Of a DNA stretch of 64,000 nt, positions 60,321 to 64,000 are shown piece after piece. A program made the translations under genes and the position numbers. The first letter of the stretch is position 1, and each line of letters begins with the position of its first letter. A model generated the notes under the pieces. It was not told the origin of the DNA. It searched no databases and saw nothing but the letters and a program-made list of their open reading frames with translations. Source of the DNA: Mediterraneibacter gnavus ATCC 29149 (lineage in GTDB: Bacteria; Bacillota; Clostridia; Lachnospirales; Lachnospiraceae). The DNA is taken from the NCBI RefSeq assembly GCF_008121495.1, contig NZ_CP043051.1, positions 1,815,001-1,879,000 of the forward strand, read 5' to 3'.

Positions 60321-60950
60321 ATGAAAGATAAAGAATTACGCAAGCTGATCGGTAGCAGGGCAAAACAGCGCCGTACAGAATTGAATCTGACACAGCCTTA
60401 TATCGCTGAAAAGATGGGTGTGACTGCATCTACGATTCAGAGATATGAAGCCGGAACGATTGACAATACAAAGAAAATGGTGCTGGAAGGTCTTTCAGAA
60501 GCTCTCCATGTATCTGTGGAATGGCTCAGAGGGGAAACGGACGAATATGAAACCGACATTACGGATAAAAGAGAATTACAGATTCGTGATGCCATGACGG
60601 ATATTCTCAAACAGTTACCTCTTGACCTTACGAAAACAGAAGATGCTTTTTCCAAAGACCTACTGCTGTTAATGTTGAAACAATATGAACTGTTTTTGGA
60701 TTCGTTCCAGTTCGCCTGCAAGAATTACAAAGGCAATACCAAAGAAGCGGACATTGCAAAAGTAATGGGGTTTGAATCGAATGATGAATATAACGAGATC
60801 ATGTTTCTCAGGGAGATCACCCATACTGTCAACGCATTGAATGACATGGCAGATATTGTAAGGCTCTATTCCAAGAAACCGGAAACAGCAGAACAACGGC
60901 TTGCAAATCTTTTATCCGAAGTTATGTACGAGGATTCTGAATCGGTATAG
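60321..60950 (+). CDS. XRE/cI-type transcriptional repressor
   Basis: 209 residues. The N-terminal helix-turn-helix (about 5-65, RTELNLTQPYIAEKMGVTAS TIQRYEAGTID-type sequence) is joined to a helical C-terminal half with no LexA-like Ser/Lys protease residues that I can see, so release is unlikely to be by RecA-stimulated self-cleavage. Ribosome site AAAGGAGG. Divergent from the excisionase-like gene with paired ATTGCA-N3-TGCAAT operators in between, it probably keeps the element silent. Confidence 0.9.
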   Translation: MKDKELRKLIGSRAKQRRTELNLTQPYIAEKMGVTASTIQRYEAGTIDNTKKMVLEGLSEALHVSVEWLRGETDEYETDITDKRELQIRDAMTDILKQLPLDLTKTEDAFSKDLLLLMLKQYELFLDSFQFACKNYKGNTKEADIAKVMGFESNDEYNEIMFLREITHTVNALNDMADIVRLYSKKPETAEQRLANLLSEVMYEDSESV

Positions 60951-60966
60951 TAAGATAATCGGAGTT

Positions 60967-60989
60967 ATGATATACTTACACGCAAGAAG
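60967..60989 (+). promoter_or_regulatory. Promoter-like element B upstream of int
   Basis: ATGATATACTTACACGCAAG followed by AAG. TGATATACT gives an extended -10 in front of the integrase gene. 21 of 23 nt match element A. Confidence 0.55.
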
Positions 60990-61036
60990 CATTTCAGCAG
61001 TTCCGATTGTCTGATATCGAAAGGAGACATACGATT

Positions 61037-62332
61037 ATGGCAAAAGGATCTGTTAGAAAGAAAGGAAAGAAATGGTACTACCGCTTCTATGTAGAGGACG
61101 CAAGCGGCAAAATGGTTCAGAAAGAATATGCCGGAACCGAAAGCAAAAGTGAGACAGAAAAACTTCTCCGCAAGGCACTGGAAGATTACGAAGATAAGAA
61201 ATTTGTTGCAAAAGCAGATAACCTTACCGTAGGTGAACTTCTGGACATGTGGGCAGAAGAAGAACTGAAAACCGGAACACTCAGTAATGGCACAGTGGAA
61301 AATTATCTCAGTGCAATCCGTTGCACTAAGAAACACCCGATTGCAGACCGTAAACTGAAAACAGTTACTGCCGAACATTTACAGGCATTTCTTGATCTGC
61401 TTACATTCGGTGGCGAATTTCCAGACGGAAAAGTGAGAAAAGGATACAGTAAAGATTATATCCATTCTTTTTCCGCAGTGTTGCAGCAGTCATTCCGTTT
61501 TGCAGTATTTCCAAAACAGTTAATCAGTTTCAATCCGATGCAGTATATTAAGCTGAAAAAACAGGCAGAGGAAGTTGACCTCTTTTCCGATGATGAAGTC
61601 GAAGATGGCACACAGCCGATTTCACATGAGGATTATGAGCGACTTATCAAGTATCTGGAAAAGAAAAATCCACCTGCGATCCTGCCGATTCAGATTGCAT
61701 ATTATGCAGGACTTCGCATCGGTGAAACCTGTGGTCTTACATGGCAGGACATCAACCTTGAAGATCAATGCCTGACCATTAAAAGAAGTATCCGTTACGA
61801 CGGTGCAAAGCATAAAAATGTGATTGGAACGACCAAGCGAAAGAAAGTAAGGATTGTTGATTTTGGAGATACGCTGACTGAAATATTGAAAGCAGCAAGA
61901 CGGGAACAACTGAAAAGCCGGATGCAGTACGGGGAACTTTACCACCGCAACTACTACAAAGAGGTGCATGTGAAAAACAGGGTGTATTATGAATACTATC
62001 ACCTTGACGGAACACAGGAAGTCCCGGCAGATTATAAAGAAATATCCTTTGTCTGCCTCAGACCGGATGGCAGTCTGGAACTGCCGAGTACACTCGGCAT
62101 TGCTTGCAGGTCAGTATCAAAAAAGCTGGAAGGATTTGAAGATTTTCACTTTCACCAGTTACGACATACCTACACCAGCAACCTGCTCTCGAATGGAGCT
62201 GCTCCGAAAGATGTACAGGAACTGTTAGGACATTCCGATGTCAGTACCACAATGAACATTTACGCTCACTCAACAAGAAAAGCAAAGCGGGATTCCGCAA
62301 GACTTCTTGATAAAGTAGCGAGCAACGCTTAA
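61037..62332 (+). CDS. int: Tyrosine site-specific integrase of the IME
   Basis: 431 residues, Tn916-Int style. An AP2-like arm-binding domain (about 1-55, KGSVRKKGKKWYYRFYVEDA), a core-binding SAM-like domain (about 65-175) and a catalytic domain (about 195-425). Catalytic residues: Arg in YYAGLRIGETCGLTW, HQLRHTYTSNLLSNG (His-X-X-Arg), GHSDVSTTMNIYAHST with the Tyr nucleophile. The start is the ATG 10 nt after AAGGAG. It would insert and excise the element using the repeats at both ends. Confidence 0.94.
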   Translation: MAKGSVRKKGKKWYYRFYVEDASGKMVQKEYAGTESKSETEKLLRKALEDYEDKKFVAKADNLTVGELLDMWAEEELKTGTLSNGTVENYLSAIRCTKKHPIADRKLKTVTAEHLQAFLDLLTFGGEFPDGKVRKGYSKDYIHSFSAVLQQSFRFAVFPKQLISFNPMQYIKLKKQAEEVDLFSDDEVEDGTQPISHEDYERLIKYLEKKNPPAILPIQIAYYAGLRIGETCGLTWQDINLEDQCLTIKRSIRYDGAKHKNVIGTTKRKKVRIVDFGDTLTEILKAARREQLKSRMQYGELYHRNYYKEVHVKNRVYYEYYHLDGTQEVPADYKEISFVCLRPDGSLELPSTLGIACRSVSKKLEGFEDFHFHQLRHTYTSNLLSNGAAPKDVQELLGHSDVSTTMNIYAHSTRKAKRDSARLLDKVASNA

Positions 62333-62340
62333 ATAAAAAT

Positions 62341-62389
62341 TTCCCTTATTTCCCTTGCGGATTCCTCACAAGGGTAAAAATAAGGGAAA
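62341..62389. repeat. Right-end integrase arm-type repeats, also terminator-like
   Basis: TTCCCTTATT-TCCCTTG and CAAGGG-TAAAAATAAGGGAA are inverted copies and form a hairpin immediately after int. They match the left-end repeats in sequence. Confidence 0.6.
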
Positions 62390-62467
62390 ATACATATCAT
62401 TTCACTATCTAAGGGGCTAAAAAGCCTGTAAAATAAGGAAAACTCAGGAAATCTCTCCACAAATTCT

Positions 62468-62560
62468 TTAGGTTAGAATCGATGATGGGGTAAACGAAAA
62501 AGCAGTTTTGACATTTCAGTGAACTGCCCCTTCGTTTACTCCATTTTCGATTTGACCTAA
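62468..62560. repeat. Long imperfect hairpin between int and the IS91-type gene
   Basis: Arms of about 30 nt, TTAGGTTAGAATCGATGATG...GTAAACGAA and TTCGTTTACTCCATTTTCGA...CCTAA, pair with few mismatches; an inner GCAGTT/AACTGC adds to it. It lies in the 408-bp gap 62333-62740, which otherwise shows no gene. It may be the terminal structure of the neighbouring transposon or a structured RNA. Confidence 0.6.
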
Positions 62561-62740
62561 TTGAACAAAGTGAGCGTCCGAGTAGATACTACCTATGGAC
62601 TTTTAATCTTTTGTTCTTATCCATGATTATACAGGATTTCCTATGCAGACGCTACAGAAATCAAGGATTTTCAGATAAATAGATACAACAATAAAACCTC
62701 AGGATTTTGAGGCTTAAAAAACATATAAAAGATTTGGATT

Positions 62741-63892
62741 TTAACACCTTTGCGGTATTCTCAGTTGTGGTTTTCCAAGATGTCCACCGCAGGATTTACA
62801 TACACAGATGTTTATCCTGTATAGCTGTTTCAGTATTTCCGGCATTTCCTTATCCCTGAGCTTTGAAAGATATTTTTTGCATCCGAGAAGATTCCGGCAT
62901 AAAGTGAGTTTTTTGTGTTTGCTGCGGGAACATAGAAGTCCATAATGCCGGATCCTGACAAAACGTCTGGGGGGCACATGCATCAGAAAACGCCGTATAA
63001 ATTCAATGCCGGAAATGGTCAGTTCCTTCCATTGTCCTTCTTTCCGGTAATCCTTAACAGAAAAAGTAACATTTTCATCATCCATATGGATGATGCGGTG
63101 ATTGCTGATAGCGATCCTATGGGTATACTTTCCAAGGTAATCAATCACAGATTGTGCACCGTTAAAAGTTTTCTTACAGTAAGGAACCCATTCTGTGTCG
63201 TAACAGGAATCTATAAGTTCTTTGAATTCATAATGATTACGGTATTTTTCTGCTGTTCCATGAAACTCAAGCTGATCTGTATTCCAGAGATTTTTCAGTT
63301 CATCCATATATTTCCCACGAAATACTTTGGAGATAGCCCATATAGGGAGAAAAAACTCCGTACCATTATCTTTCCACTCATTTTTCGGTGTCAGTCCACC
63401 GCCGAGCAGTATCATATGAATGTGAGGGTGGAAGTTCATTTCAGAGCCCCATGTATGAAGGATGCAGATATAACCAACGGAAGCTCCAAGGTGCTTTGGG
63501 TCTGATGTAAGTTCTTGAATGGTAGCAGAGGCTGCATGATAGAGCGTGTCATATAACAGTTTCTGATTACTGTAAATGACTGGGTTCAGAATATCAGGGA
63601 CTGTAAACACCAGATGGAAATAAGGTGCATCAAGTACATCTTCCCTGCGGGCATCCATCCACATTTCCTTTGGGACTGCCTGACACATGGGACAACAGCG
63701 GTTACGGCAGGAATTATAATGGATCTGGACAGCACCACAGTCTTCACATACACTGATATTTGCACCATAAGCTCCTGTTTTACAGTTCAAGATGTTCCGG
63801 GCAGTTTTTGCCTGTTCCGGGGATGGAGAATACTTTTCAAGGTATGCTGTATAAAAATGTCGAAAAATATCCTGGACAGTGGGTTTATTCAT
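62741..63892 (-). CDS. IS91-type (Y1/HUH, zinc-binding) transposase
   Basis: 383 residues. N-terminal zinc-binding domain (CEDCGAVQIHYNSCRNRCCP MC-type cluster), then the HUH motif FHPHIHMILLGGG and the catalytic tyrosine region IDYLGKYTHRIAISNHRII, all as in IS91/IS801 transposases that move by rolling-circle replication. A second Cys cluster (CVCKSCGGHLGKP) lies at the C terminus. The ATG overlaps the stop of the upstream recombinase gene by 8 nt (ATGAATAA), so the two form one unit. Confidence 0.92.
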   Translation of the reverse strand: MNKPTVQDIFRHFYTAYLEKYSPSPEQAKTARNILNCKTGAYGANISVCEDCGAVQIHYNSCRNRCCPMCQAVPKEMWMDARREDVLDAPYFHLVFTVPDILNPVIYSNQKLLYDTLYHAASATIQELTSDPKHLGASVGYICILHTWGSEMNFHPHIHMILLGGGLTPKNEWKDNGTEFFLPIWAISKVFRGKYMDELKNLWNTDQLEFHGTAEKYRNHYEFKELIDSCYDTEWVPYCKKTFNGAQSVIDYLGKYTHRIAISNHRIIHMDDENVTFSVKDYRKEGQWKELTISGIEFIRRFLMHVPPRRFVRIRHYGLLCSRSKHKKLTLCRNLLGCKKYLSKLRDKEMPEILKQLYRINICVCKSCGGHLGKPQLRIPQRC

Positions 63893-64000
63893 GGTCAGCA
63901 CCATCTTTCCTGTCAAAAGGGCTTTGAATGCCCATGAGGGATTTGTTGCTGACATGAAGATAAACTTCCGTAGATTTCGGATCACGGTGTCCAAGCAGTG
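63885..64000 (-). CDS. Tyrosine recombinase, C-terminal end only
   Basis: Partial; continues past the right edge. The last 37 codons read LLGHRDPKSTEVYLHVSNKS followed by LMGIQSPFDRKDGADHE and stop. This is the catalytic end of a XerC/D-like recombinase (LGH...P..T..Y, with Tyr as nucleophile). Its stop overlaps the IS91-type transposase start. Such integrase-transposase pairs are known in some IS91-like elements of Firmicutes. Confidence 0.85.
   Translation of the reverse strand, partial: LLGHRDPKSTEVYLHVSNKSLMGIQSPFDRKDGADHE

Larger units (their letters stand above)
55300..62395. mobile_element. Integrative mobilizable element with MobA/MobL relaxase
   Basis: Approximate limits. Left end: break in the permease gene and integrase arm-like repeats (TTTCCCTTATTCTTTCCCTTG within 55347-55367; AAGGGCAAATACAAGGGC at 55403-55420). 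Right end: matching repeats TTCCCTTATTTCCCTTG (62341-62357) and CAAGGGTAAAAATAAGGG (62369-62386) just after int. It contains integrase, excisionase-like protein, cI-type repressor, relaxase, accessory protein and oriT but no conjugation pore genes, so it would need a helper. The core att sequences and the rejoined permease end are not recognisable by eye. Confidence 0.75.

Overview
The window looks like a chromosome segment of a gut Firmicute of the family Lachnospiraceae (Mediterraneibacter/Ruminococcus gnavus-torques/Blautia type). This rests on moderate-to-low GC, strong AGGAGG ribosome sites, a secG-rnr-smpB cluster, ECF vitamin transporters, PTS/glycoside hydrolase loci, a very large cell-wall-anchored GH95 fucosidase and Clostridia-type mobile elements. 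No species call is possible without a search.

Layout. 1-3640: 3' nine tenths of a 23S rRNA followed by eight tRNAs (Asn, Ile, Glu, Thr, Met, Asp, Val, Leu), with no 5S gene between 23S and tRNA-Asn. 3819-8854: a decayed YhgE-like heptad-repeat gene, its divergent TetR regulator, an RluA-type pseudouridine synthase and the Tex RNA-binding protein. 8880-12656: vitamin/cofactor block: coaBC, an ECF S component and coaX form one operon (pantothenate to CoA), then an FMN riboswitch controls the riboflavin S component ribU. 12662-17626: MATE exporter, an IS4-family insertion sequence with a nonsense-mutated transposase, an ECF S component with a DUF4430 lipoprotein-like partner, and a secreted SleB-type cell-wall hydrolase. 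17749-24252: topoisomerase III, YitT membrane protein, enolase, and a GntR(YtrA)-ABC exporter operon with a palindromic operator on its promoter.

24292-35541: carbohydrate region 1: LicT-type antiterminator, beta-glucoside PTS EIIBCA, GH1 6-phospho-beta-glucosidase, then a 2168-residue secreted GH95 alpha-L-fucosidase with binding and InlB-like repeat domains and a QTGD sorting signal. 35556-39214: secG, rnr, smpB and a HAD phosphatase. 39514-45054: a PD-(D/E)XK-like protein, an AraC regulator, and an operon of DUF4867 protein, FucI/AraA-type isomerase and FGGY kinase, probably for an unassigned pentose or deoxysugar. 45134-54459: an AT-richer sucrose/galactoside island: GH42 beta-galactosidase divergent from GH32, sucrose-type PTS EIIBC, GH3, a BglG/MtlR-type regulator and a Cof phosphatase.

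54719-64000: mobile DNA. A glycine-betaine/OpuC-type permease is cut off by a ~7 kb integrative mobilizable element (IME). The IME has a tyrosine integrase, an excisionase-like protein, a cI-type repressor with paired operators, a MobA/MobL relaxase broken by a 7-bp duplication, an IncQ-like oriT, coiled-coil genes lying in another frame of the relaxase tail, and a tiny operon for a secreted peptide plus a two-helix membrane protein. An IS91-type transposase preceded by a tyrosine recombinase runs off the right edge.

The most interesting points are the small secreted-peptide/membrane-peptide operon, the overlapping genes in the relaxase tail, the twin promoter-like elements of the IME, two leader RNAs in which the ribosome site is buried in a hairpin (PTS gene and DUF4867 operon), and the unassigned isomerase/kinase pathway.
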